Assembly: GCA_946965045.2 (NCBI GenBank)
Contig: OX337229.1
Span: forward strand, 806,001 to 870,000
Origin: Epithemia pelagica
Lineage: Eukaryota > Bacillariophyta > Bacillariophyceae > Surirellales > Surirellaceae
DNA: 64,000 nt
Reading direction: 5' to 3'
Position numbers and translations under genes: made by a program. Positions within the stretch are counted from its first letter, which is position 1. Every line of letters starts with the position of its first letter. Shown here in pieces: positions 19,347 to 30,109 of the stretch. The notes under the pieces are model-generated. The model had not been told where the DNA came from. It saw nothing but the letters and a program-made list of their open reading frames with translations, and did no database searches.

Positions 19347-20684
19347 ATGTCTGTAGACGTGGATGCAGTGAACGAACGCCTGAATGGATTGGTGACCCTG
19401 CTAAAGGCGGTGGGTGTGGACGATTCCAAAGGTGGCGATAAGCATTCATCTGCAATGGATATGGCACGGCAGTTGAATGATGAACAAATTGAAGCAATTA
19501 TAAACAAGCTACAGCAGGCCCAAACGGAAGCACCTCAAATCATCGCAGCCTTGGAAGCACATGCCGAGGCACAGTCACTGACCGGTGGCTCTTCATCGAA
19601 ACACCGGAAAGAAGAGCCGCAGGAGGAAGTTGTGGAAGAGGTTGTAGAAGAAAACACTGAAATAGAAGACGATGATGATGACTTTGATGAAGATGCCAAC
19701 TATCCTATGGTTGGTCATGGTGTATCCGATGACATTTCGGTGGTGAGTGACTTGACTACCCCGACTGTTGTACCCAACAGCCAAGTTCCAGAAGAAGAAC
19801 ACTACCGAGAAACGCTTCCACCCATGATTGTCGGTGGTGTGGGGGAACCTTCCATGGTCATTTCGGCGCCCAAGCGAAAGAACTTGGTATCTCAAGTACG
19901 AGCGCCCCCAGTCGGAGTAATAGGAGCTTCTCGAGGGCGCAACATTGCGGCCGGTGGTCCACCAATGCATATTGGACCTCCGGTAACAGCGGCCACAGCG
20001 GGTGGGGCAGCGGCAGCACGACGGAAAATGTATCAAGATACCATGGCAAAACTTCAAGAAAATCCAAACGGCTTGGCTTATGTGGGACCTAGTTCGGCAC
20101 CGTCCAAATCGATGAAGGCCGGCATGATGACGACGCCTTCGTCGAAGCCATCCGGTGGAATCAATAAATTTGGAAGTGATTCCCCAGTAAAATCAAAAAA
20201 GAAGGTCTCTGGGCGGAAGAACACATCGAACTCGATGAATGACTGGAGTTCGTTTGACGAACCACCAAAGCATAAGTCGAGCAGTAGCAGTAGCAAGGGC
20301 ACAGGTCAAACAGTGATTGATGACGATGGATTCTTGGTGGGAGATACTAATTTTGATCCATTTGCAGCCAGTACGAATCCATTCAAATCTTCAGCAGGAG
20401 ATTTGGAGTTTGGAGAAACAGCCAACAAGTTCATGTTGTCGGATAGTTCAGCACCTGGAGGGTTTGCGTCCTTTGATTCAACCGGTCCAATATCATCATT
20501 TAGTGGTGGCAGTCCATCAGGCAAAAAGAGCAAAATCAAATCGAGAAGGTCCGGGACCTCAGGGGATCATCACGGACACGGACATGGCGAATCACTTCGC
20601 TCGAAACAACGAGCATCCGCCACCAGCGGCAGTGGGGCCCCGGGAGCTGGAAGACGCCGTGGTCGACGAATGTCTGTCAATTGA
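19347..20684 (+). CDS. Unrecognised acidic, low-complexity protein with DPF and NPF motifs
   Basis: 445 residues from a clear ATG; no known domain recognised. The first 75 residues are helical (NDEQIEAIINKLQQAQTEAPQIIAAL) and could form a coiled coil. An acidic run EEVVEEVVEENTEIEDDDDDFDED follows in several short blocks, and the remainder is disordered, rich in Ser, Gly and Lys. Near residues 326-345 the motifs DPF and NPF occur ten residues apart; elsewhere such motifs bind clathrin adaptors and EH domains, so a membrane-traffic role is possible but not shown. The C-terminus is His/Arg-rich and strongly basic. Two short alanine- and glycine-rich runs lie in the middle. Confidence 0.7.
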   Translation: MSVDVDAVNERLNGLVTLLKAVGVDDSKGGDKHSSAMDMARQLNDEQIEAIINKLQQAQTEAPQIIAALEAHAEAQSLTGGSSSKHRKEEPQEEVVEEVVEENTEIEDDDDDFDEDANYPMVGHGVSDDISVVSDLTTPTVVPNSQVPEEEHYRETLPPMIVGGVGEPSMVISAPKRKNLVSQVRAPPVGVIGASRGRNIAAGGPPMHIGPPVTAATAGGAAAARRKMYQDTMAKLQENPNGLAYVGPSSAPSKSMKAGMMTTPSSKPSGGINKFGSDSPVKSKKKVSGRKNTSNSMNDWSSFDEPPKHKSSSSSSKGTGQTVIDDDGFLVGDTNFDPFAASTNPFKSSAGDLEFGETANKFMLSDSSAPGGFASFDSTGPISSFSGGSPSGKKSKIKSRRSGTSGDHHGHGHGESLRSKQRASATSGSGAPGAGRRRGRRMSVN

Positions 20685-21260
20685 AAGAAGAAGACGAAGA
20701 GAAAGCTTACAGACAGGACACTACTGCGCAATGTCCTTGCAATCATGGAACTTCGACTCTCGACGACAATCACTTGTTCGATGCAATAGCCAAAGATAAA
20801 GTATAACACTAGTATGATACAGATAACTACTCCATGTCTTTTAAGCTAGGAGGAGGAGGTTTCTGATGAAGAGGAACCTGTAAAAGATAAACTTGACTAC
20901 TAAATAAGGATTCTAGGTTATTCTCCTTTCGTTCTGTTTTTGTGAAAGCCGAGAGGTGCCTTGCTCATAAGGAAAAACGTATATCAAAGAAGCCACATGG
21001 ATCCCAACGCACTGCGGTTCATGTGGATTCTATAGACGGCGTGTGGACCTCAGCGTGACGAAACAATCGAAAGAAACATAGCCGACGAGACACGAAGCGT
21101 GGAAGCTGTGAAGGGAACGAAAAAGAGTGGCCAATTCCCGTCACGGCAGTGGTGCAACAGCGTGTCAATGATGGGTTTCGACGGGTGGTTCATTTAGAGC
21201 GCATGTACCCTCATATCATTGCTTCAGAGAAGCTTACAGCGCAACCTCTCAAAAGAGACA
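20685..21260. other. Gene-free gap
   Basis: 3' flank of the preceding gene and upstream region of the next. No further feature recognised. Confidence 0.55.
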
Positions 21261-21920
21261 ATGAAGCCTCCCAAGAAAAGCAACGGAAACAAGAAGAGAA
21301 AGAAGCCGGGGTTGTTTGTAAGAGTTCGCCATTGGTGGAAGCAAGGTACTAAGCGAAAGGGCGACTATGTGGAGCACAAAGAAGATTTCGTGCGTGGGCA
21401 CGTTCCAAACAGTGATGTTGGAGCGACCTTTTCCGTGGAGGAGGATCTGGAGAGTTGTTGTCAGGGACTTTTGGCCAAAGGGAGTCCACACAGATTCGAT
21501 AAAAGCCCATTATTGTTGATAGAAGAGCAAAGTGTTTCCAGCTGTGCAAGCGGGACCTTGTTTGTCAACGAACCTGTTCCAAACGACAAAGAGGAGATAC
21601 CAGATAGCAACATTACCAATCAAAGCACACCAATCCTTTCAAGAGAAGAATCAGTCCCCAGTGACGTTGGCAGTACAAACGCCACAATGTTCGACCGAAG
21701 AACAACTCAAGACTCCAATCAGGTATCGTTGGAGAGTCTTGATTCACTCGCATGGTCATGCCTTGAAGAGGAAGAATCGTTTGCCACGCCACGGATGGCC
21801 AATATTGGTGATCCTCCTTCAGGAGATCCTCTGGGGGAACATGTACATTTCTTGCGGGTGCAAACACAACCTCGCCGAGTCGAGCTTGTCTGGAAGGACC
21901 AGGAACCCCCCGTAGAGTAA
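21261..21920 (+). CDS. Unrecognised small protein with a basic N-terminus
   Basis: 219 residues from the ATG at 21261. An in-frame upstream ATG at 21219 would add 14 residues. The first 35 residues are very basic (KKSNGNKKRKKPG, KQGTKRKG) and could be a nuclear or nucleolar signal. The rest is Ser/Glu-rich, acidic and probably disordered, except for a short conserved-looking end, HVHFLRVQTQPRRVELVWKD. I do not recognise a family. It converges with the NYN/SAP gene on the other strand, 192 bp away. Confidence 0.5.
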   Translation: MKPPKKSNGNKKRKKPGLFVRVRHWWKQGTKRKGDYVEHKEDFVRGHVPNSDVGATFSVEEDLESCCQGLLAKGSPHRFDKSPLLLIEEQSVSSCASGTLFVNEPVPNDKEEIPDSNITNQSTPILSREESVPSDVGSTNATMFDRRTTQDSNQVSLESLDSLAWSCLEEEESFATPRMANIGDPPSGDPLGEHVHFLRVQTQPRRVELVWKDQEPPVE

Positions 21921-22112
21921 TTTGTGCTTACCTCTACCTATAATCCTCGACAGTTCCATTCTCATCGAGCAATATCGAACGCCGTCTTAAGACACAAACA
22001 TGAATCCATAGCGTTTATCTGCAATGTGGCGTATTCTCGAGGCCAGTGTCCGGACACGTCAATGAAGACAACAAAACTCGCGAGGGTACCTCTTCAGGCG
22101 AAATGAAACTCC

Positions 22113-24551
22113 TCAGGTTCCATGATTTGGTTTTTGGTCTGGATTTCGTAAGGATACCATAAAGGTCATAATAGTATCTTCCAGATCCTCCTTGACAAAA
22201 ATTTCTGGACAGTCAACGACAAAGTTGGACAAGCTCAAGAAAGAGGCCTTGAGCTCGACATTAGCGGACGAATGTTTGGGATCGTACGCTTTGTAGGCAG
22301 CCAAATACCGGCCAATGTCTCGTGATGAAGCCGTCCCTCCACGCGCCAACAAGTATTCTCGAATGATGTTTTCGATATGATTTTTAACCTTTGGGTCAAC
22401 CGGTCGAGGAGGACGTAGCGGTTGCAATGTGTGGATCCGGGGCGACAGCTTCTCTTGTTCGGCGTCTTGAATCACCCGCTGGAGCAACTCGGATTTCAGG
22501 CCTGAGGTGGGAAGATTTCGTTCACGGCATCGCTCTTTCAAGTCAGCAACGGTGTACGCTGAAAAGTCTTTGACAATTGGTTGTGTGACGCTGGAAGATT
22601 CTGCCACAGGCCGGTGTTCAGGACGTGGATCCATATAGGATTGCGTGTTAGGCCGGTGTTCAGGACGTTGACCCATATCGGATCGCGTGTGAAAGAATGC
22701 CGTGTCGTAGTCCTCTAGATTGTCAATACTGTAATGCTCAAAGAACGCCTTTTCGTCTGTCGAAAAGGTTGCAGTTTTCAAACTTTCCTCAATGATCCTC
22801 TCTGCTTCCGGCATCAAGACTATCCAAGAGGCAAAATCTTGAAGATCCGTTCTTGACAGTTCCTCTCCTCGGCCAACATTATCTAAAACAGTCGACCCAG
22901 CTATAAAGTTGTTCAATCCGCCAAAATGGTACTTGAGTTCGTTGAGCAAGTCCCTCTTTCCAATCTTTAGAGCTTTTAAATGTCGTCCTGCATCTCGACT
23001 GTTCACACGGCCCACACCGGAGGCGTCAATGAAATCCTTGAGCACTATTTCTACCGTTAATGCAGAGAAGCCCGATACATTAGGTCTGCGAACAAGCAGT
23101 TTGTCGAGATGGTCTTCGAGCCATACGATATTGTAGTCCTTGATACCATTGGTAACTTTGAGAGCACGATTGCATCCCTCTCTCATGGAAACCAAGGCCA
23201 CACGTCGTCCCTTTTGACGTGTCCGGGCCATGCAGGGCAAAAAATCCTTGTCGCCCGTCAACAAAATGGCCACGTCAAAGGAATCCGGAACCGTTGCATA
23301 ATGCAACATTTCCACTGCCAGTTGAATGTCGACACACTTTTCAGATTTTCCAGCCGTCGTCAACATACTAACATCGTAGTTGCACTCCCTCAGTTCCTTT
23401 AACATTTGATATCGTAAGCTACTGGTGGAGGTATCCGCCTTGCAGGACGTAAAGACACAGGCCCGGACAATTTCCAACGGTCGTTTCTTATCCTTCCAGG
23501 AGGACCAACCGGGGTCGTACAGAGCTTGACAAATGACTTTGGGCAGATTCAGCCAGTCAAAGTCGTATCGGCTAAACCAGCCCTTTCCGTATTTTTGTCG
23601 AATCGGACAGCGATCTTCTTCTCGGGTATAGATACTATAGTAAAGCCAGGTGCCGTCAATGAATAGCATGGCCTTGAGTGGCACCACAGCAGATACAGGC
23701 ATTTGGCTGGCCACTACCGTACCAAAGGGATCATTGCGAGAACGATTCGGTTTCTTTGTTGACTTTGTTGGTTGTTGTGCTCCATTGACTGCAATCGTTT
23801 GGGAGTCCAGCTGCTCTAACAGAATTTGAAGGACTTGATCTTGTTGCACCAGTCGTCGTCTCAACGCATCCACCTGATCTTGCAATGACAGGCTGTTGTT
23901 GTCTTCATCCTCTTCTTCGTCATCCTCGTTGTCTTCATTGTCAAAGACACGCTTCTCATCATCCCATTCGTCCAACTCATCTTCTTGATCGTCATCATCA
24001 TCATCATCTGGTAACCAGGGCAATCCATAACTCAAGCTTTTGGATGTGTCTTTTTCTTTTCCATTAACGTCCTCGTCGTTGTCGTCATCATCCTCGTCAT
24101 TAAACTCGTCTTCGTCATCGAGATTGGTGCCACAGAGTGCTATGAAAGACGACCCATAGCCGTTTGCAGGAGACAATCGTCTTGCAGTGGAGAGTGTTGC
24201 AATTCCGCGAACAGAGGCGATCCACAAGGCCATACACAGAAATTGTATCAGAGTAGTAACCATTGGCAATTGGGAGAATCTTCTTGGATCCTGATAGATC
24301 GACCATCTATTACGTCGCAATAGTGGGAGTTGATTGCAAGTGGATCTCATCAAATGGTCTTTTGTAATTTGTTCTTTTTGAGGAGGACAATTCGTCTTTC
24401 GGAAGCAAGATGTCAAAAGGTGAGAGAGGTCTTGTCTTGCGTTCGAACCCAGGTTTCGATGCAATGAGATTGAAGAATTGAGATGGCTTTCTTCTTGATG
24501 GCTCAAGGACACGATTTTGGACCATGGCGGCAGAAGGAAATTCTCTAACAT
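22113..24551 (-). CDS. NYN-domain (LabA/DUF88) nuclease-like protein with SAP domain and duplicated C-terminal module
   Basis: 812 residues from the first ATG. A later ATG at 24263 would begin MVTTLIQFLCMALW, a plausible signal peptide, so the precursor may start there. Residues about 140-225 are an acidic Asp/Glu run. The NYN domain spans about 293-490 with the acidic positions expected for a PIN-like RNase: FIDGTWL, CVDIQLAVEML and LLTGDKDFLP. A SAP motif (TVADLKERCRERNLPTSGLKSELLQRV) near residue 660 suggests nucleic-acid binding. Two related 70-residue modules flank it, one after the NYN domain (KDFIDASGVGRVNSRDAGRHLK) and one at the C-terminus (REYLLARGGTASSRDIGRYLA), resembling small winged-helix domains. 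The likely role is RNA processing, perhaps in an organelle. Confidence 0.8.
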   Translation of the reverse strand: MLENFLLPPWSKIVSLSHQEESHLNSSISLHRNLGSNARQDLSHLLTSCFRKTNCPPQKEQITKDHLMRSTCNQLPLLRRNRWSIYQDPRRFSQLPMVTTLIQFLCMALWIASVRGIATLSTARRLSPANGYGSSFIALCGTNLDDEDEFNDEDDDDNDEDVNGKEKDTSKSLSYGLPWLPDDDDDDDQEDELDEWDDEKRVFDNEDNEDDEEEDEDNNSLSLQDQVDALRRRLVQQDQVLQILLEQLDSQTIAVNGAQQPTKSTKKPNRSRNDPFGTVVASQMPVSAVVPLKAMLFIDGTWLYYSIYTREEDRCPIRQKYGKGWFSRYDFDWLNLPKVICQALYDPGWSSWKDKKRPLEIVRACVFTSCKADTSTSSLRYQMLKELRECNYDVSMLTTAGKSEKCVDIQLAVEMLHYATVPDSFDVAILLTGDKDFLPCMARTRQKGRRVALVSMREGCNRALKVTNGIKDYNIVWLEDHLDKLLVRRPNVSGFSALTVEIVLKDFIDASGVGRVNSRDAGRHLKALKIGKRDLLNELKYHFGGLNNFIAGSTVLDNVGRGEELSRTDLQDFASWIVLMPEAERIIEESLKTATFSTDEKAFFEHYSIDNLEDYDTAFFHTRSDMGQRPEHRPNTQSYMDPRPEHRPVAESSSVTQPIVKDFSAYTVADLKERCRERNLPTSGLKSELLQRVIQDAEQEKLSPRIHTLQPLRPPRPVDPKVKNHIENIIREYLLARGGTASSRDIGRYLAAYKAYDPKHSSANVELKASFLSLSNFVVDCPEIFVKEDLEDTIMTFMVSLRNPDQKPNHGT

Positions 24552-24772
24552 TCCACGTGGAAGACTTCTGTTGGCGGCCAGGCGGCCAGCGACTCACCTC
24601 CGGTCCACGCACCTTCAACCACCAACCACAATCACCATACTTGTAGAGCAATAGCACAGCTGCATTCACACCACGCTCGATTCATTTTTGCTACAAAAAA
24701 AACCAATCATAGAACATCAACCCAACGTTGTCAACCAAAGGTCGAAGAATCAACTCTATCAGAAACTCCTCC

Positions 24773-26841
24773 ATGAAGACCCTTCAAACTGGTCCTTCTA
24801 GCAGCGCAAGAGCTCTTGCTGCTCTATCGTTGATCCTTTCACTCCATTCGGGATGGTCCTTTGTCTTCCACCGTGCTTCTTCTTCGCTTGACGCCATTTT
24901 CACCACCACGGCACCGCCAATTCCGACGGGCTACAACAACAACCATAACAACCTGGTTCCCTTGTTCTTCCAACGAGGAAAGGTGCAGTTTTCGAGAAAG
25001 AACACCAACAAGTCGTTTCTCCTAGCTACCAGCACAGAAAGCGGAACGGCGAATGAAACCTTTGTCGCATCCTCTTCCGAAGTGGACCCCCCGCGTAAGT
25101 TTCAACGGAACAATGCATTCGACTCGGGCAGAAGAAAAGGCAAGTATAGTGCTCGCAGAAGTGGAAAGAATTTCCAGGCCACTGGATACAAGGACATTTA
25201 TGGCTTGAATGAAGCTCTGAATCGGCTGGCCGAAGAAGCGGGCGATTCTCGAAATTCGGTCATTCGAAAGGCCATGGCGGCCGAAGAACTCTGGAAAGAA
25301 TTCAACGTCCCCGAGGATGGCACTCGCAAGTATCGTCCCGATACGGTGAGTTTCAATATCGTCCTAAAGGCCTGGAGCAAGGCCACACAAGTCTTGGCCG
25401 ATCATCACGATGATCCAAAGCATGATCATTTGCTCGATGCCAACATTCCCATTTACACGGCACGTGAATGTGCCCTCCATGCTCTCGAACTTTTGAATCA
25501 ACAAGAAAAGGAATTCCAGTCAGCCAAAAGCAAGGCCAAAGGGGATACGGAGGACGACGAGGAGGAGGGCGCATCTGGCGTGGCCGCTCCCGATGTTCAT
25601 AGCTTCAACACGTTGTTAGATACCTGGGCAAAAAGCGACACGGATGCCGAAGCCATTCGGCAAGTAGAAGACTTGTTGGGAAGGATGCAAAAGTCTCCCT
25701 CCTTGGAACCAGACGTGATATCCTATACAGCCTTGGTGGAAGTTTATGGCGTCTCCAATCGAAGCGACCGTTTGGAAAAGTTGCGTAGAATATGGAAGTA
25801 CATGGATGAAACACCGTCCTTGCATCCTGGAACCCGAGCCACATGCTCGATTCTTCATGCTTACAGCGGCCTCATTCGCGAAAACCCCAACGACGCCTTG
25901 GAATTGGCCGAGGAAGCGCAGGTCAAGTTTGACACCTTAATTCAGCGATTTGCCGAATCGGGCCATGCCAAGGAAGAACCAGATGTCGTTGTTTATACCA
26001 ACGCCATGGATGTGTGGTCCAAAGTCGGAACCGTTGATGCGGCCTACAAAGCCGAAGCTATTTTCCGAGACCTTAAGGCCACGGAGAGTACAAATGTTGA
26101 CCTCCGTCCCTCGTCTTACACCTACAGCACTCTCATCACCGGTACGTTTGTTGTCGTCTTGAGTTATCCAATGAAAGTCTTGTCATCGTCTTCCCTCACT
26201 CTCCTTGTTCTGTTTTCTTGAATACAGCTTGGTCCAGGGTCGCGTACAAAGACGAAGCTGCGGAGCGGGTGGACGAAATCCTGGGTGAAATGATTGACGA
26301 TAAAGGGCTGCTCGTTCTTAGTAACCACCCTTTTACGGCGGCTCTCAAATGCTGGGCACGTGGTCGAGTCAAGGGAAAAGCCATTCGCGCGCTCAAGACA
26401 CTCAAGCAAATGAAGGAGCTCTCGAAATACGACCGGCGAGCCTACCCAAGTATTCAAACCTACCATGCTGCATTGGATTGTTGCTCTAGGCCGTCGTCCG
26501 AGTCAGATCTCAACGAAGACACTGCATCACTCAAGATTGCCTTTGCCATTTTCCAATCACTTCAAAAAGATGGGATGAAAGCGACAAATGTAACCTTTTC
26601 CAAGTTGTTACGGTGCGTAGAAGCCCTGCTTCCTGGAGGTTCCGAACGCAGCAAGGTGGCACTTGCTACCTTTGAAAAGGCTCTCGCTGCAGGCATGGCT
26701 GATAGCACAGTTCTACGGGCGTTTCAAAGGGCGGCCGATGTCAACGTGCTTCAGAAAGCTGTAGGCGAGTTAACCGATCACAACGGCTACATTGATTACA
26801 ACAGAATACCACAGGCCTGGAGAAAGAATGTAAAGACGTAA
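24773..26841 (+). CDS. Pentatricopeptide-repeat (PPR) protein, two exons
   Basis: Exons 24773-26141 and 26228-26841 join across an 86-bp GT-AG intron (phase 1) to give 660 residues. PPR-type helix pairs are clear: DTVSFNIVLKAWSKA, DVHSFNTLLDTWAKS, DVISYTALVEVYG, DVVVYTNAMDVWSKV and, bridging the intron, SSYTYSTLITAWSRVA. PPR proteins bind organellar RNA and act in its processing. The N-terminus has a hydrophobic run (ALAALSLILSLHSGWSF) followed by a Ser/Lys-rich stretch, as expected for a diatom plastid precursor; mitochondrial targeting is not excluded. The start is the first ATG in the frame. It is divergent from the NYN/SAP gene, 221 bp apart by the longest-frame start. Confidence 0.88.
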
Positions 26842-27366
26842 AGAGGCCCAAGCGGAGAATGCTTTCCAATACGGTTCAGATTGTGCTGGACATACCATGT
26901 CACCCCCCAAACAGAGCACACGAACATGCCGAGTCAACCATCGGACGGGACCTTTCTGGGATGCAGTGGTAGTTTCGACAAATATTCCAGAAGAGTGTAC
27001 GCATTCAGCTGCTGCCAATCTGATACTTGGCCAGGATGTCTTAACTTCCATCTCTCCGTAGCATGATGACTTCGTAAATACATACTATAAGCAATAATGG
27101 TCTACCTTCAAGGCACACATGACTTCTTGAGCTCAAATGGATTCGTTATTCAAAAACAGAGGATCTTTTAACTCTTTTTCCAATTCTTCTTTACAAAGTA
27201 CAAACATAGCGGGGATGAAACAAGGTACAAAATAGATGTAGATCCTTCTCTAAGTGTGCGTAAGCGGGAAGCAAAACTTTCTCTTCACGTTTCATATAAT
27301 GTGGCGGAGCAAAACTTTCTCTCACGTTTCATGTAATGTGGCGGGAGCATGATATTCGCCGTGCTA
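26842..27366. other. Convergent intergenic region with a tandem repeat
   Basis: Lies between the 3' ends of the PPR gene and the heat-shock factor gene. It contains a two-copy tandem repeat at 27270-27344 and no recognised gene. Confidence 0.6.
27270..27344. repeat. Two-copy tandem repeat in the 3' flank of the HSF gene
   Basis: Units of 38 bp (27270-27307) and 37 bp (27308-27344), each starting AGCAAAACTTTCTCT and ending AATGTGGCGG. They differ by one indel and one substitution. Confidence 0.85.
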
Positions 27367-28989
27367 TTAACCGTAGAAACCACCAGTACCCCCAAAATTA
27401 CCCCCAGGTGGTCCTCCTCCTGGTCCACGGCCACTGCCAGGGTATCCCTGGAATGGAGGATGGTCATTCTGTTGCTGTTCTTGTCGGTGTTGTTCAAATT
27501 GAAGACGCTCTTCCTCTTGTCTCTGTCTCATGAGGAGCTCAAGGCGCTGACCAAGCTGAGCATGAACTAGAGCCTGACTAGCATCAATAGGAGATGGATG
27601 ACCACCCAAGCCCATCGATGCTGCGGCTGCTACGGCAGGTCCAACAACTCCCGCCAAACCCAGTTGCGCACCGATTTCGGCAAGCAACTGGCGCACTGAC
27701 ATGGAGTTTTGAGCATGGGAATCTATGGTTGTAGGAGCCTTGGAGGTCGTCTTTTTTCGTTTAACCTTCTTGCATAATCCCCTTCTCCCCTTGACAAAAT
27801 ACTTATGAAAGTATGCTCCCTTGTCTCGTCCTTCTGTAACTCGGCGAAATCCATAGAGGTTCAGCTGCCTTTGAAACGAAGACATACGGCTTGTGGTGAA
27901 ATACTTGGGCATGATGGTAGCCACAAACTCGCGAGGTTTATGAATCGCAAACATTTTCCCCTCTGTGGTAAATGATATAACATCATCTAGACCATTCTTC
28001 TCGGCGTGCTCCAGCATACGATGCAACTTGAAGGGAAAAGTATCATTGGCTGGGTGATCTTCTTCATCTTCAACAGCGGCCTCGTCCACGTCACTATCCG
28101 ATTCATCGGGTGTTTTGCCATCAGCTGCGGCAACCTTGGCCTCATCTTCGCTCTCTTTTTCGTCGTCCGTATCTTTTTGTCTTTCATCAGCACCTTCTGT
28201 TGCCGGACGTGGCTGTAATGAAGCTACTCCAGAATGTGTTCTCGGAGGAAGAACAGAGGCAGAATCTGACGAGGCTGGTTGTCCTGACGTTGCGTGAAGC
28301 AACGCTTGCTGGAGAGAATCACTAGGGTTGGCAAAAAGAGCGGCAAGTGGCGTCGAAGACATTGCGGGCGGCTGATGCGCCCTTGTTCCTGTGGCAGCAG
28401 CGCTAGATACTGCAGAAGCAGATGAGAGTAGATCATCGACATTCTGGTGTCTTGATGCCAGCAATTGATTGGCTAACAGTCCATCTCGTTGTCTGAGTAT
28501 GCTTTCTAGTTCACTTTGAGGTTGTTGTTGTGCTGTCAGCCCACTCAGTCCAGCCAGCAAACTAGGGCTAAGAATTTGTTGGGGTTGCTGTCTCCGTGGT
28601 GGCAGTAAAATTGAATGTACGCCAGGGAGATTGTTTTGCTGCTGCTGTGCCGCTTGCAGCTGTTGTTGCAGTTGTAGATGCTGCAACTGCTGTTGTTGTT
28701 GTTGCTGCTGCTGCTGCTGTTGTTGTTGCTGACGCTGCAACTCCAGTAAAAGGTGTAGGTTTGAGTTCACATTGTTGTTATTGTTGTTTGGAAAGTTGGG
28801 GTTCATTTCTAAGCTCGAGGAGGGATAGCTTTTGCTCCCTCGAGATGCAACAGCAGTTGCCGCCTCGAGAAGATCACCGAACCGTGAACTTGAGTAGCCT
28901 TGCTCCATGGCTACGTTGTCACTCGAGTTTTCGAGTCCGTTAATGCTGCTTTTGTCGTTAGGTAGATATGCCTTCGAGGGACTCTTCAT
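27367..28989 (-). CDS. Heat-shock-factor-type transcription factor
   Basis: 540 residues from the ATG at 28989; the frame continues upstream but only from a non-ATG codon. The HSF DNA-binding domain is near residues 312-412: FPFKLHRMLEHAE, then FTTEGKMFAIHKPREFV, PKYFTTSRMSSFQRQLNLYGFRR and GAYFHKYFVKGRRGLCKKVKRKK. A long glutamine run lies N-terminal to it (about residues 75-120), and an acidic block directly precedes the domain. A Gly/Pro/Gln-rich tail follows. No clear heptad oligomerisation domain is visible after it. Diatoms have greatly expanded HSF families, so the gene is probably nuclear and may act outside heat stress. Confidence 0.92.
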   Translation of the reverse strand: MKSPSKAYLPNDKSSINGLENSSDNVAMEQGYSSSRFGDLLEAATAVASRGSKSYPSSSLEMNPNFPNNNNNNVNSNLHLLLELQRQQQQQQQQQQQQQQQLQHLQLQQQLQAAQQQQNNLPGVHSILLPPRRQQPQQILSPSLLAGLSGLTAQQQPQSELESILRQRDGLLANQLLASRHQNVDDLLSSASAVSSAAATGTRAHQPPAMSSTPLAALFANPSDSLQQALLHATSGQPASSDSASVLPPRTHSGVASLQPRPATEGADERQKDTDDEKESEDEAKVAAADGKTPDESDSDVDEAAVEDEEDHPANDTFPFKLHRMLEHAEKNGLDDVISFTTEGKMFAIHKPREFVATIMPKYFTTSRMSSFQRQLNLYGFRRVTEGRDKGAYFHKYFVKGRRGLCKKVKRKKTTSKAPTTIDSHAQNSMSVRQLLAEIGAQLGLAGVVGPAVAAAASMGLGGHPSPIDASQALVHAQLGQRLELLMRQRQEEERLQFEQHRQEQQQNDHPPFQGYPGSGRGPGGGPPGGNFGGTGGFYG

Positions 28990-30071
28990 GCCAATAGAAT
29001 GGGCCGACAAGGTTCTGGACAGGGAAGAGTTAACGATGAGATCGAATTTGGATATCCAGAATGTGAAGTTTGTGGCACCTGCTCTATCGGAACGTCGGAA
29101 GTCCGAATGGCCCTCACAGCGAATACATGCCAAAGAGCATAATCTCAAATCTCAACACTCCAAAGTCCTACCCAGTATATGGTGATGTGGCATTCACGTC
29201 AATTGATCTTACCTCTCTTGGTTTGATCCAAACTGTTTTAAGTTTCAAGCACAAGAACACCACCTGGGAATAGCAGAATCAATTTCTCACCCACTATTGG
29301 CTAATAATATTGTTGCTGCGTCGCTCGTCGCTCTTCGCTACTCTTTACTGTTTACTCGTATTGCTCCCGCGTAAAGTTCGTCGGAAGGCAGTTGAAACTC
29401 TGTTGAAGCAATACAGCAGGATATGTCCGGCTTTTCGCACTTGGCAGAATCGGTTCGTAATTCGAAATTCGAACCCCTATAACTTCCGATTAACACAGAT
29501 GCTACGAGCAGCGGCATGCCACAAAAAAATTATTGTTCTCACTTCTCACTGCTCACCAAAAGTACTCGTAGACAAGGGACTCCTGAATCCTGAATCCCAT
29601 GTTCTGTTCTTGCCGATCTTTTACTTCCTACGAACCATCCAGACAGATTCTGGACACTGAAAAGACTAGAATGAGTTAAGTAAGAATGATAATGCAGAAA
29701 CTTCAAGCTCATTATGCATCGTCACTATAATGACTCTGAAATCCTCGAGTGAGCTTTGGACAAATCCGAATTCAGCGAATCGGATTGCTGATGATGTTGA
29801 ATGTCCTAGCCGGCTGATTCATGATTCTATTGTACATTCGACTGACGTCTGACGTAAATGATTAACGCCAATTCGCAAAGGTTAAAGGGCGTCTGCCCAA
29901 ACAGGAATGTGGTGAGTGTTAGGTTTTAGAGGCTGTACCAAAGCCTCAGCAGACAGAGAGCAACCTTTGATTGCCCACCCGAAGGGTGGGTCACTGGCGA
30001 TCACCGAAACCGCGACCTATGAGACACCGATGTATTTTCAAAACCCCCCCACTTTTTCAGAATTTTTCCAC
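28990..30071. other. Gene-poor stretch upstream of the HSF gene
   Basis: This includes the upstream region of the HSF gene and then AT-rich sequence to the possible Crypton edge. A 116-codon plus-strand frame at 29310-29660 starts with a hydrophobic segment, but I do not recognise it and do not call it a gene. No RNA gene is visible. Confidence 0.5.
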
Positions 30072-30109
30072 TATAGGTATATTTGTACTAATGTATGTGT
30101 CAGTGACGC

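Noticed and set aside
24430-24455. GTTCGAACCC resembling a tRNA B box
   Set aside because: No matching A box or cloverleaf, and it lies within the coding region of the NYN/SAP gene.
29310-29660. 116-codon frame with a hydrophobic start upstream of the Crypton
   Set aside because: Short, unrecognised, and in an AT-rich gene-poor stretch.
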